This document shows, in pieces, positions 1-10,277 of a stretch of DNA of 64,000 nt. Under the pieces are notes generated by a model. That model did no database searches and was not told the origin of the DNA. It was given only the letters and a program-made list of their open reading frames with translations. Source of the DNA: Theileria orientalis strain Shintoku (lineage: Eukaryota; Apicomplexa; Aconoidasida; Piroplasmida; Theileriidae). Positions within the stretch are counted from its first letter, which is position 1, and each line of letters starts with the position of its first letter. The DNA lies in the NCBI RefSeq assembly GCF_000740895.1, contig NC_025262.1, positions 1,914,001 through 1,978,000 on the forward strand, given 5' to 3'. Made by a program: the position numbers and the translations under genes.

Positions 1-90
1 ATAAGTAAATAAATAAATGAAAATAAATTAGTAGTAAAGACGGTAAAGGGAGCTAGCTAAAAGAAAAAAAATAAAAAAATAAAAATAAAA

Positions 91-837
91 ATGGTAATAC
101 TATACGTAATATGTATAATAATTGGAACTAGAAGCCATAACATAGAGTCAAACAATAGAATATCAGTAAGAATAAACATACCGACAGTGATGCCAAACTG
201 CGTCAAGTACAGATTCGCACATAACACACAGTGCGGAATATATGAAATAGGACCAGAAGATAGAGAATATTTTAAAATAGGAGCAGTGTACGAGTACGGA
301 ATACTGGTGTACGAAGATTCAGACATACTGGTGGAAAGAAAAGTATATAAACTGGCGAGATTGTCAATACCAGCAAGCATAATTCAAATAAATAGTAAGT
401 ATAAAAAATCAGGAAAAATAATAGGAGAAATAATAGAATTGATAAGATTACCACACGAAGATAAGTTTAAAGAAATAGTAAGAAGACCGTTTGAAATAAA
501 CATAAAGAAAGGATACATAAATAGCCCAGCAGTAAGAGTGACGAGAGACAGAAACAGAGAAAAAGTAAGATATGAAATAAGAAACGAAGATAGACTGAAG
601 TACATGATAGGAGAAGTGAAGTACGGAAACATAAAAATAGAAAGCTACGTGAACACAGTAACATATAAGACAGTGACGACGTACGAAGACGCACACAGGA
701 ACATAATAGTGGAAGTACACAAGGTAATGAAGACAGCAGAGTTCATAAGCACTAGATGCATGATGATATTCGATGAACCACCGGAAACAGGGTTCTGCCA
801 AGAACTGGAAGTAAAAGTGACAAACCTATACCCGTGA
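91..837 (+). CDS. Predicted secreted protein, Theileria-type, member 1 of a tandem pair
   Basis: Single exon, 248 codons. The ATG follows a long A-rich leader. The first 12 residues (MVILYVICIIIG) are hydrophobic and read as a short signal peptide. I do not recognise a named family. The protein has an internal two-fold similarity: a segment near residues 61-105 (FKIGAVYEYG...) resembles one near 171-215 (YMIGEVKYGN...). The same two segments, at about the same spacing, occur in the next gene, so the two look like tandem paralogs. The pattern (hydrophobic-x-G/V-x-K/Y-Y..., then a beta-rich stretch) recalls the core of FAINT domains, but FAINT membership is only inferred. Role unknown; export from the parasite is plausible. 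Confidence 0.6.
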   Translation: MVILYVICIIIGTRSHNIESNNRISVRINIPTVMPNCVKYRFAHNTQCGIYEIGPEDREYFKIGAVYEYGILVYEDSDILVERKVYKLARLSIPASIIQINSKYKKSGKIIGEIIELIRLPHEDKFKEIVRRPFEINIKKGYINSPAVRVTRDRNREKVRYEIRNEDRLKYMIGEVKYGNIKIESYVNTVTYKTVTTYEDAHRNIIVEVHKVMKTAEFISTRCMMIFDEPPETGFCQELEVKVTNLYP

Positions 838-1242
838 AAAAGAAGAAAAGGATGAAAAAAAAAATTAGAAAATAAATAAGAAACAAGGTAAATAAAAGTA
901 AAAACGGATAAAAGAATAGTAAATAAAAAGGTAAAAAGTAATAAGAAAAAATAAAAAAAAATTAAAAAAAATGAAGGTTAAAATAGATAGGTGTGGATTA
1001 AAAGAATGAAAAAAAAGAAAAAAAAGGTAAAAATAAGTAAATATGAATAAAAATAGATAAATATAAATAAAAATAATAAAAATAAATAAAATCTAATAAT
1101 TAGGAAATGAAGATAGAGCCTTACAATAGTGAAAAAAATAAAAAAATAAAAAAAATTAAAAATAAAAAAGTAAATAAAAAAAGTAAATTAAGAAAAAAAT
1201 TAAGTAAAAAAAAGGTAACATGAAAATGAAAAAAATAAATGA
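838..1242. other. A-rich intergenic spacer
   Basis: About 400 bases, almost entirely A with some G and T on the plus strand (repeated aaataaa and gaaaaa runs). I see no gene or RNA here. It separates the two small secreted-protein genes and presumably holds the promoter of the second. Confidence 0.6.
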
Positions 1243-2013
1243 ATGAGAAAGATGATAAGAATAATAATAATGATAATAGTGACAATAAAGAAAGTAGGTT
1301 CAGCACCGACGAAAACAATGGATGTGTTTGACGTACTGATGAAGGTGGATTTGGACCTGGGATCACTGCCAATACCGCAAATCATAGAAGTGTACTACCC
1401 AGCAGTGTATGAAACAAACATATTTACAGCGAGAAGACTGGAAGAGGCGTTCTTTGTAATAGAAGGAGTGAAGTACAGTAACATGACAATATACCCGGGA
1501 GCAAAGTCGCTGCTCAACAGAAACGTGTATTACGTAAAGCCAAGACAAGGACTGCACTTCGTGCACATAGCTAGCTTCTACCTGGACCAGCAGAGTAAAA
1601 TGGAGGACCTGGAGTTCTATAAAACGGAGACAATGGAAGGCTTCGTGGAAAACATAAAAAAACTAATAACAGTGGACATCGACGACATGAACAAGATGCC
1701 GCTGACGCTGGAAACGAGGTACGACGGAGATAAAAAAACGGACGTCTTCGTGTCGGACCTCTTCAAGCACTACGTGAAAATAGGAGTTATCAAGTACAAG
1801 GAGCACGTGATCGACGAATTGGTTAACAACGCACTCTACAGGTCGTTCTCATGCACGTACGAGGAGGACGGGAAGCTGAAAGTAAAAGTGCTCTCATTCC
1901 TGAACAACGGAAAAAGAACAGACATAGACTACGAAGTGGACCCGAAAGAGGAAAACGAAAAGGAGGTGGTTAAGCTGATGGGCAAGAAGGTGTATTACCT
2001 GGGAAGAATGTGA
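1243..2013 (+). CDS. Predicted secreted protein, member 2 of the tandem pair
   Basis: Single exon, 256 codons. It starts with a basic residue patch and a hydrophobic stretch ending about residue 21 (RIIIMIIVTIKKVGSA), consistent with a signal peptide. Segments near residues 71-115 (FVIEGVKYSN...) and 178-222 (VKIGVIKYKE...) resemble each other and both segments of the upstream neighbour, at a spacing of about 108 residues in each protein. This suggests an ancestral module duplication followed by a gene duplication. The 3' half is more GC-rich than the 5' half. No catalytic motif or C-terminal membrane segment is visible. A divergent FAINT-like fold is possible but not shown. Confidence 0.6.
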   Translation: MRKMIRIIIMIIVTIKKVGSAPTKTMDVFDVLMKVDLDLGSLPIPQIIEVYYPAVYETNIFTARRLEEAFFVIEGVKYSNMTIYPGAKSLLNRNVYYVKPRQGLHFVHIASFYLDQQSKMEDLEFYKTETMEGFVENIKKLITVDIDDMNKMPLTLETRYDGDKKTDVFVSDLFKHYVKIGVIKYKEHVIDELVNNALYRSFSCTYEEDGKLKVKVLSFLNNGKRTDIDYEVDPKEENEKEVVKLMGKKVYYLGRM

Positions 2014-2024
2014 AAAGAGAAGGA

Positions 2025-2200
2025 AGATATAGAAGCAGGGTAGAGAAAGTGATAAGGAGAGAAAGATATAGTAGAAGGGAAGGACTGAAGAATATTAAAA
2101 GTGACAAATAAGTAAGATATAGTAGTAGAGTAAAAAAAGTGATAAAAAAGTAAGGTATAGTAGTAGAGTAGAGAAAGTGATAAGGAAATAAGGAAATAAT
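2025..2200 (+). repeat. Degenerate tandem repeat downstream of the secreted pair
   Basis: A purine-rich unit containing gatatagtagtagag and gagaaagtgataagg recurs about four times with changes. It lies just 3' of the stop at 2013. The rest of the spacer to 2570 is A-rich with no gene that I can see. Confidence 0.5.
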
Positions 2201-2570
2201 ATTAATGATACAAAAGACATTGTTTTAAAGACAATGAACAAAATAAGAAGTTGTAAAGTGGAATAAAGAAGAGAAGACTAGTAGTAAAGAGAAGATTTAA
2301 AGTCAACCTTAAACAAAAATATTATAGAAAATCTAATATGCGTTAATTAGTAAGTAGAAAAAATAATAAATAAATAAATGTAAATAGTATTAAAAAAATG
2401 AAGTAAATAAATAAATTATGAGGTAAACAAAACAACAAAAAACAAAAATTAATATTAAAAATGGAAAATGTGTAAATAAAAAAATAAAAAAACAATAAAT
2501 AAAAATAAAAATAAAAAATAAAAATAAAAAATAAAATCAGTAAAACAAGAAAAATTAGATAAAAGAAAAT
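2201..2570. other. A-rich intergenic spacer
   Basis: AT-rich, mostly A on the plus strand, ending in a run of aaataaaaataaaa blocks just before the ATG at 2571. No gene seen; it is the presumed promoter and 5' UTR of the AP2-like gene. Confidence 0.5.
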
Positions 2571-3623
2571 ATGATAAAATCACTGTACAGAATAGTAGGA
2601 AGTAAATTAACGAACACATTAAATATAAAATTAAAACAGAATATAGAATTTAAATATAACATATATACGAGTGTAAGAAGTTATATAACATTTAATCAGT
2701 ACAGTTTGAAAGAAGGGAATCACAGTAACATGAATAAAGTAATACCAAGTTATAGAGCAAAAGTTGAAGTAAATACGGGAAGCAATTATATGTATAACCA
2801 AAAATGCCACTTCGCAGGAAGACAGAGAGGATTGAAGAGAAGAAAACACAAGAAGGAAACAAGAAGAATACAAACAAGCCTGGGGAGAAGACTGGAACTA
2901 TTCTACCCAAAAAAGGCGAAACAAGTGAGAATAAGACTGGTGCAAAACGCAAGAGGGAATCTGATATACGACCCAGTGCTAAAAAAATTCTACGTATTCT
3001 ACTATAAGCAGGGAACACAAGTGTTTAGAAGCTTCAGAGCACAAGGAGGCAAGTTTGAAATCGCAAAGGCAAAGGCAGTCAATTTCGCAAGACAAATGGG
3101 CGACTTTTACAACAAAAAGATGATTGAAATAAAAAGCAAGTATAAAGGCTACTATTTAGACAACATAAAGGGTAAGAAAGCTGAGCTATAAATAAAGTAT
3201 AAATTATGTGAAAAAAAGAGATAACATATTTAAATAATAGATATATAGAACAGGAGAGTATATATGGTAAACACCAAAAGGTAAAAATAGAAATAAAAGT
3301 AAAGTAATGAAAGCTGAACGCTATATAAAATTCATGGGCATGTAGGAGACTGTGAAACGATAAACTATAACTTGAAGCTGCAACCGGACTGTAACCTGAG
3401 CGGAGTAAGAGGAGTGTTCTTCGACGGAAAAAAATCGAGCTGGGTAGTGGCGTACAACGAACACGGAGTGAGAAAGTACAAGTTCTTCGACCTGAACGAA
3501 CTAGGATTCCAAAATTCATACACAGAAGCACTGGACTTCTTGAGATTCCAACTCTTTAAAAACCACAAGTTCCTGCACAGAAGACACAGAACAAGAAAAA
3601 ATAGGCCAATATTTAAGTGTTAA
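2571..3623 (+). CDS. Double AP2-like domain protein with mitochondrial-type leader
   Basis: Two exons, 2571-3171 and 3346-3623, joined by a phase-1 GT-AG intron; total 879 nt, 292 residues. The first ~50 residues are rich in K, R, S and T with almost no acids, like a mitochondrial presequence. A very basic stretch (GLKRRKHKKETRR) precedes a first AP2-like fold at about residues 119-177 (NLIYDP...FYVFYYKQG...FEIAKAKAV). A second fold lies at about 219-268 (SGVRGVFFDG...WVVAYNEHGVRKYKFF...EALDFLRF). The pattern of G-V-x-W and beta strands then an A-rich helix is the AP2/ERF fold used by ApiAP2 factors. AP2-fold proteins have also been found built into apicomplexan mitoribosomes; the leader makes that role more likely here than nuclear transcription control. 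That assignment is inference. Confidence 0.6.
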
Positions 3624-4460
3624 CAGTAATTAAGTAATGTAATGTGCACAGAATAGTATATTTACACTAACAGAAAATTACACACCTAGAAGTAAATAAA
3701 ATATACAAAAAACAAATAAGAAAATAACTGAGGTAGCAAATACTAGTGTTTTAAAAAGTATGAGAAAGTAAGAATAGGATAGAAGGTGTGTCTGAAAAAA
3801 AACAAGGATTGGAGCGAAAAGAGTGAACTAAAGAATATAGACATAATATGAAAGTGTTTATAAAAGTATTAGAAAAGGGAAATAAATAATTATAATAAAA
3901 AATAGACAAATGAGAAAAATATGATCAATTAAAAAGAAATTTATACATTTATCAGGATTAAGAGAAGTTATAGTAAAAAAACTCAAAAGGATATAATTTA
4001 TAATTAATTATGATTAAACGTTTAACAGAAAAGAATAAAACATTCAGCTGTTTCAATAAAATAGAGGAATTATAAATGGCTCGAGGCGGAATGGAAGGTG
4101 CAACACCAAAGTAATTCAAAAGCTTCATAACAAGTATGTCATAAAATATAATAGACAGGCGTGATAACAATTAAAATATTAATACAAAATTACTTAAAAA
4201 CAATCCATATGATGAATAATTTAAAAAATATGAATTGTTAACCCCATGGTTAATAGGAATCCATAGTTAGGAGCCAAGCTGGGAGAAATGGCAGGTCTGA
4301 TTAATTGTTTTTATGTTAGTAAATTGTAGAGGCCTAAATTGTCATTAAGGAGCCTCAATACACAAATTAAATTTGTTAATCCCAGGGGGTCACTAGAGTT
4401 TTAAATGAGCTCATACATATCGCTAAAATACATGAAAATTTGATATAAATTTACTTATGA
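3624..4460. other. Intergenic region upstream of the giant FAINT gene
   Basis: About 840 bases, AT-rich, with a 70-codon minus-strand ORF (3958-4170) that I regard as chance. No tRNA or conserved element is recognised. The last 200 bases are less A-rich and presumably hold the promoter of the gene at 4461. Confidence 0.5.
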
Positions 4461-7400
4461 ATGAACTTAAGTAAATCTCTGCTATATTTTTTAATATACT
4501 GGTTAGTATCATATCGCATTAAGTTCACAGAAAGTACCGGCTTCGCAGCAAACCCAGCTGGAGGAGGTGGTTTCGGTACAGGTGGCGGTTCTGGATTTCA
4601 ACTAGTGCCAGTAGACATCGTATCCAGAAAAAGTACTAATGAAATATATTATAAGCATTATGTGGAATTGAACGCGGAGAAGTATATTTGTAGGCCAGGA
4701 TTTCGAATATCGCAAGTTTTAATTAACGGGAACGCAATCAAGGACTGCACTGATAAATGTCCCAATAGAGCTATTATATTAAAGGATGCTAATAATGAGC
4801 CTATACTTCGTCTACTGGCCCTGGGCGACGCCGACCCAGACGAACCAGACCCCTTTACCTTTACCTCAGTCGACTTAAATTCCAGGAAGAGTACAGCTGA
4901 AGTGGAATACAAGCATTATGCTGACTTGAATGCAGAGAAGTATGTGTGCAAGCCAGGATTCCTATTTTCTGAGATTTTAGTGAATGGCAAGCCCTTAAAG
5001 AGATATGAAGAAAAATTCCCGAATAGAGCTATTATATTAAAGGATGAGAATAATGAGCCGATACTTAGGACGTTGGCTCCAGGAGACTACGACCCGGACG
5101 AGCCTGAACCTATAATCCTTACTAGTGTTGATTTAAATTCGAGGAAAAGTACCAACGAGGTCGAATATATTTTCTATGCGGATTTAAACGTGGAGAAATA
5201 TGTGTGTAGGCCAGGATATCTACTTTCGGAGATTCAAGTAAACGGAAAGCCTATTAAGACGTACACTGAGAAGTTTCCCAACAGAGCGTTTATATTGAAA
5301 AACGAAGCCAACGAGCCTATTCTTCGGCTCTTAGCTCCTGGCGACGTTGACCCTGATGAACCACCAGACTCTGTAGCATCACAGACAAGCCTGCCATGTC
5401 AGTCTGGAGTCGACGCATCAGGGTTAAAGCTTGTAGCAGTGGACATCAACGTCAAACTCAGTACAGATGCAGTAGAATACACAGTGTATGATCATTTGAG
5501 CCTCGAGAAGTTCCAGTGTAAGCCAGGAATTGCCATTTCTGAAATCCTAATCAACGGGAAGTCATTCAAACAGTTCACTGAAAATTACCCCAACAGAGCA
5601 ATCATCTTAAAGGATGAAAATGGCGAACCAACTCTGCGAGTGTTACGACCCGGCGAATTTGACCCAGACGAGCCCATTGACAATAAGTTTATAGCCGTGG
5701 ACATAAACGTGAAACAGAGCAATGAGGGAATCGAATACACAGTGTATGAACATTTGAGCCTCGAGAAGTTCCAGTGTAAACAGGGTTATCTTATATCTGA
5801 AATATTAATCAACGGGAAGTCATTCAAACAGTTCACAGAAGATTTCCCGAACAGAGCAATCATCTTAAAGGATGAAAATGGTGAGCCATCGCTACGAGTG
5901 TTACGTCCTGGCGAATTCGATCCTGATGAGCCAGTGGACGTTAAATATATTCAAGTAGACATCAATGTGAAGCAGAGTACAGAAGGAGTCGATTATAAAG
6001 TGTACGACGAACTGAGCGCAGAGAAGTTCGTATGCAAAGATGGCTATCTGATATCAGCCATCTTAATTAACGGGAATGTATTTCAAGAGTACACTGAAGA
6101 TCACCCCAATAGAGCACTAATCATAAGGCAGAATAACGAGCCGATACTCAGGGTATTAAAACAAGGGGAATATGACCCCGACGAGCCAATAGACCAAGTG
6201 CCTGGAGGAGCCGCAGGCATACCAGGTATATCTGATGCCATGCCATCAGCACTCCCGGCAGCACTGCAGCCGCAGCCCACACTAGGCGCGCCTGCAGGGA
6301 TCACTTACATCACCATTGACGTCACAAACTATCAGAGCACCGATCAGTACGACTATCGCAAATATCCAAACAATATTCAAAAGTTCTTATGTAAACCAGG
6401 GTTTTTAGTACAAACTGTTACACATGGCGGCGACCCGGTGTGGAAGTACGAAAAGGGAGACTACCCTAACAGAGTTCTCATACTGAATGACCCCCAGGGC
6501 AACCCATTCATGAAGTTGCTGGCGCCGAATGAAACGGACCCGGCAGAGCCAGTAGACGAAGTGACCGTGACAGTCCCGATACTTCCGCACCTGCTCCAAG
6601 ATGCAAAGCCGCCAGTCACACTCAATCTGGACAACCTGAAGGACACGGACGAAGTTGAATACAAGTACGATTCAGCCAAAAACATACACACATTTAAAGG
6701 CAAAGGATCAGTAACATTTAAAGACGCCGTGCAAGCCGGCACCGTTGTGTGGAAGCACGAAAAGGGGGATTATCCGAACGAGCTGCGCATACTAACAGAT
6801 CTCACAGGTAAGCCGTCAATAGAGTTCGGCTTCCCAGCAGCGAAACCCCCAATTCCGTCCCTGGCGCCACCAACCTCGCAAAAGCCAGAGATAGCAGAGC
6901 CCCCCCCGGACCCGAACGCCAAAAAGTCAGTAGAGCTAGACCTGATCGAAACGGAAAACACCAACGAGTACACGTACCAGAGGTGCGGAGTCGTGGACAA
7001 GTTCATCCCCAAGGGCAACCACGCGTTCAGAGTAGTGAAGCATGGAGAGATGGAAGTGTGGAGAACCATTGACACGAATAAATTTGCAATCAAGGTCGAG
7101 GTGGATCACATGTCAGATGATTATAAGTTGTTGGTGCTGTACCTACTTAACAACAGCAGGAGACTGTTTAAGAAGAAGGGCAAGAAAGCAGCTTGGGTCC
7201 CTTTCGACATCAACACATTAAAGGGATCCACGCTGAACGTAGCCAACACGAGCGGATCTAACTACCACGTGGCAAAAGACGGATTCTTTAGAACATACAA
7301 CGCAAAGGAAGGACAGGAGTTCATTAAGGTCGTCGAGAATAATATTAGTATCTGGGAAGCCAATGACGTTATTGAATACGCAAACAAAGTGGAACTCGAC

Positions 7401-9593
7401 GCATCGTCGGATAACATGGTAGCCACGATCTATTCATACCTAGACAAGGTCAGAGTATACGAGAAGTCTGTCTTGAATAACCCATGGGTAAGAATTGACT
7501 TAACAAAGCCAAATCCGGAGCCAATAAACATCAATTACGAACACAATAGTTACTTCTACTACAACGATAAGGTGGCATCAATAAGGACATTCCTTGCTAA
7601 GCACGGATTTGTCTTTAAAACAGTCACAGAGTTTGACAAAGGCAAGAAAACAGTCATATGGCAAGCGAAAAATGAGAGTGACTATGCATATAAGGTGGAA
7701 GTGGATACAATGACTGATAGTAAAGTAGTAACAATACACGTTGAAAAGAAACCGCCTAAGATATTTGAGAAGATTAAGAACGGGCCCTGGAACGCATTGG
7801 ACATAAGTCAGCCTATTCCGAAGTCAATTAACTTATTATACAAACATGACACATACACTTGCACATACAAGTACGACAACGGTCTTAATACCTATGAACC
7901 CAAGGAGGGATTCCTATTCAACGGAGTCAGAGAGGAAAAAAATAACGTATGGACGACGTCGAGGGCTAACGAATATGCATTTAAGGTAGAATATGCGAAG
8001 CCGGATTACGGAAAGATATTCGTATCAGTTCACATGTCAAACGACTACACGAAGATGTACATTAAGGACAAAGAAAATGATCCCTGGACCGATATCGATA
8101 CCACTAAAGTCAATCCAAGGTCCCTGAACATTGAGCTTGACTACGACCAGTACTACTTTAACACGAAGGTTGTTAACAACATCAGGAAGTTTATATGCAG
8201 GGACGGCTTTGAGTTCTATAAGGTGAAGGAAGGAGACCGCGACTTGTGGAAAACGGAAAACCCAGACGACTACAGTTACAAGGTGGAAATGGATCTTATC
8301 AACAACGACGCGAAAGCAATTACGATCTACCAAGATAAGAACAGGACGAAGGTGTTTAGAAAGGCAGCAGCCAGGGAACCATGGACTGAGATAGATACCA
8401 CCATGGTAAACCCGCGCTCAGTAAACATCAATTACCTCACCGACAGCTACTTCTTCAGAAACAGAGTGGACAACAACGTGAGAACATTTACGCCGAGAAC
8501 AGGATTCATCTTTAAGTCGGCCAACGAATTCCTCAATGACAAAAAGGTGGAGTTCTGGACGGCGATGAATGAAAAGGAGTACGCGAACAAGGTGGAGGTG
8601 ATAGACTTCTTCACAGACCAGATGTTTGAAGTGACGATATACCAGATAGACCGTGTCAGGAAGTTCGTGAAGGACTCAAAAACGGCTTGGAAGGAGCTGA
8701 ACCTGCGCGATAAGAACCCTGTACCCGTAGACATCATGTACCACAGAGAATCTTACAAGTTCTTCAACAGGCTAGAAAACTTCCTTAGAACCTTTACGGC
8801 GAAGCAATCATTCCTCTTCAACAACGTGAAAGAAAGCGATAAAGACATATGGAGGACAGAGAAGCCGGGCGAGTACGCAAACAAGGTCGAGTTCGGAGTT
8901 CCGCCGGTCGGCCTTGCCTACGTGACAATATATTTGGAAGACGAGTCCACCAGACTGTACACGAAGGATGAACCGAACAAGCCATGGCAATCAGTGGATC
9001 TGACGCAACTCATTCCAAAGTCCATCGACATCAGCCTCGAATACAGCATTTACTACTGCTCGTATAAGCTCGAGAATAACATCGTGAAACTCATCGCCAA
9101 GGACGGTTTCGAGTTCTACAAGGTCAAAGAGTACAATAATGAAATTTGGAAAACGGATGACCCGAAGCAGTACGGTTACAAGGTGGAAGTGGACCTGATC
9201 AACAACGACAGCAAGGCGATCACCATCTACCAAGACAACAAGACGCTTGTATTCAGGAAGAACGGCGCCAGGGAACCCTGGACTGAAATTGACACGACAA
9301 TGATCAATCCACGCTCCGTCAACATCAACTACCCGAACGACAGCTACTTCTTCAGAAACAGAGTGGACAACAACGTGAGGACATTCAGCGCGAGGGCCGG
9401 ATTCTTGTTCAAATCTGTCAACGAGTACGTCAACGACCAGAAAGTTGAATTCTGGGCCGCTGCAACCGATAAAGAGTTCGCCACGAAGGTGGTAATTGAG
9501 GCTGAGCGAAAGGTGACCATTCACCTGAGGGACGGAGTGAGTAAGAGGGTGTTTAAGAAGGGCAGCAACAACATGTGGACGGAATCCTCTTAG
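4461..9593 (+). CDS. Giant secreted protein with 17 FAINT (DUF529) domains
   Basis: Single exon, 1710 codons. Residues 1-25 form a signal peptide, followed by a Gly-rich linker (NPAGGGGFGTGGGSGF) and then FAINT repeats to the end. I count eight short repeats of about 80 residues (VDLNSRKST..EYKHY.. then PNRAIILKD). Repeats 1-6 end in a DPDEP linker, repeat 7 in DPAEP, and repeat 8 has lost it. Nine longer repeats of about 95 residues follow, with the usual FAINT tryptophan (IW/LW/FW) and a closing PW. There is no membrane segment, so secretion into the host cell or vacuole is likely. Repeats 13-14 and 16-17 are nearly the same pair, showing a recent internal duplication. FAINT domains are expanded in Theileria; binding partners are unknown. 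It resembles SfiI-subtelomeric-related and SVSP-type proteins in domain content, but I cannot place it in a named subfamily. Confidence 0.9.
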   Translation: MNLSKSLLYFLIYWLVSYRIKFTESTGFAANPAGGGGFGTGGGSGFQLVPVDIVSRKSTNEIYYKHYVELNAEKYICRPGFRISQVLINGNAIKDCTDKCPNRAIILKDANNEPILRLLALGDADPDEPDPFTFTSVDLNSRKSTAEVEYKHYADLNAEKYVCKPGFLFSEILVNGKPLKRYEEKFPNRAIILKDENNEPILRTLAPGDYDPDEPEPIILTSVDLNSRKSTNEVEYIFYADLNVEKYVCRPGYLLSEIQVNGKPIKTYTEKFPNRAFILKNEANEPILRLLAPGDVDPDEPPDSVASQTSLPCQSGVDASGLKLVAVDINVKLSTDAVEYTVYDHLSLEKFQCKPGIAISEILINGKSFKQFTENYPNRAIILKDENGEPTLRVLRPGEFDPDEPIDNKFIAVDINVKQSNEGIEYTVYEHLSLEKFQCKQGYLISEILINGKSFKQFTEDFPNRAIILKDENGEPSLRVLRPGEFDPDEPVDVKYIQVDINVKQSTEGVDYKVYDELSAEKFVCKDGYLISAILINGNVFQEYTEDHPNRALIIRQNNEPILRVLKQGEYDPDEPIDQVPGGAAGIPGISDAMPSALPAALQPQPTLGAPAGITYITIDVTNYQSTDQYDYRKYPNNIQKFLCKPGFLVQTVTHGGDPVWKYEKGDYPNRVLILNDPQGNPFMKLLAPNETDPAEPVDEVTVTVPILPHLLQDAKPPVTLNLDNLKDTDEVEYKYDSAKNIHTFKGKGSVTFKDAVQAGTVVWKHEKGDYPNELRILTDLTGKPSIEFGFPAAKPPIPSLAPPTSQKPEIAEPPPDPNAKKSVELDLIETENTNEYTYQRCGVVDKFIPKGNHAFRVVKHGEMEVWRTIDTNKFAIKVEVDHMSDDYKLLVLYLLNNSRRLFKKKGKKAAWVPFDINTLKGSTLNVANTSGSNYHVAKDGFFRTYNAKEGQEFIKVVENNISIWEANDVIEYANKVELDASSDNMVATIYSYLDKVRVYEKSVLNNPWVRIDLTKPNPEPININYEHNSYFYYNDKVASIRTFLAKHGFVFKTVTEFDKGKKTVIWQAKNESDYAYKVEVDTMTDSKVVTIHVEKKPPKIFEKIKNGPWNALDISQPIPKSINLLYKHDTYTCTYKYDNGLNTYEPKEGFLFNGVREEKNNVWTTSRANEYAFKVEYAKPDYGKIFVSVHMSNDYTKMYIKDKENDPWTDIDTTKVNPRSLNIELDYDQYYFNTKVVNNIRKFICRDGFEFYKVKEGDRDLWKTENPDDYSYKVEMDLINNDAKAITIYQDKNRTKVFRKAAAREPWTEIDTTMVNPRSVNINYLTDSYFFRNRVDNNVRTFTPRTGFIFKSANEFLNDKKVEFWTAMNEKEYANKVEVIDFFTDQMFEVTIYQIDRVRKFVKDSKTAWKELNLRDKNPVPVDIMYHRESYKFFNRLENFLRTFTAKQSFLFNNVKESDKDIWRTEKPGEYANKVEFGVPPVGLAYVTIYLEDESTRLYTKDEPNKPWQSVDLTQLIPKSIDISLEYSIYYCSYKLENNIVKLIAKDGFEFYKVKEYNNEIWKTDDPKQYGYKVEVDLINNDSKAITIYQDNKTLVFRKNGAREPWTEIDTTMINPRSVNINYPNDSYFFRNRVDNNVRTFSARAGFLFKSVNEYVNDQKVEFWAAATDKEFATKVVIEAERKVTIHLRDGVSKRVFKKGSNNMWTESS

Positions 9594-10277
9594 AGCCAGT
9601 ATGCGACCTATACTATGCAGCGTCCCCCGGGCGAGCGGAGGGCGCTCGACGTTGAGAAGTTTTCCACGACTCCAGGGCCACGAGGACTCGGCGCAAAGCC
9701 CGGGCGCACGGGGAGTGTAAACTAATAAGAAGATAAATGCAGTTAACAGCATCCAGCTTAAGTGTTGCAATCTCGAATACAGAGATGAACGTCTTGAAAG
9801 GACAAGTGTACAATATTGTGATTTAAATAATGTAATTTAAAAAAGCGTACGTGCTAGGCAGAGCAAGCAGCTTTTTTTTATGTGTGAGCGGTTCCCAGTA
9901 TTTATCAGAGTATTTAGCCATTTCAAGATTAGTTTAGTAGCCAATGGTAAACTGCCATACGGTGGTTAAAAAACGACTATATGCGCAATTTACCCGTACT
10001 TTTTATACACACATCTCATCCTTAGAAAATACAGAATCTATTTTAGTAAATTAGTGACAGCCATGATAGCGTTTTTAAAATTATGGAATCTTCTGTAGGG
10101 CACTACCACGGTATATATTTTAAACCAATAAAAGGACCTAATTAACTAGTTAATAAGTAATCCATTTTCATAATTACAGCGAAACATAAACACGAGTTAG
10201 TTTAACCTAAAATTAAAATGAGGCGGAATCACAAAGCTAAGATACACACCACTGAAGAGGTTATAGGGAACACAGCA
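9594..10277. other. Convergent intergenic region
   Basis: Lies between the 3' ends of the FAINT gene (plus) and the Ctf4 gene (minus). The first 120 bases are GC-rich (gggcgagcggagggcgctcg), continuing the composition of the FAINT gene; the rest is AT-rich. No gene or RNA recognised. Confidence 0.5.

Noticed and set aside
8991..9770. 259-codon minus-strand open frame
   Set aside because: Antisense shadow of the last FAINT repeats of the giant gene; Val/Leu-rich reading without a leader or motif.
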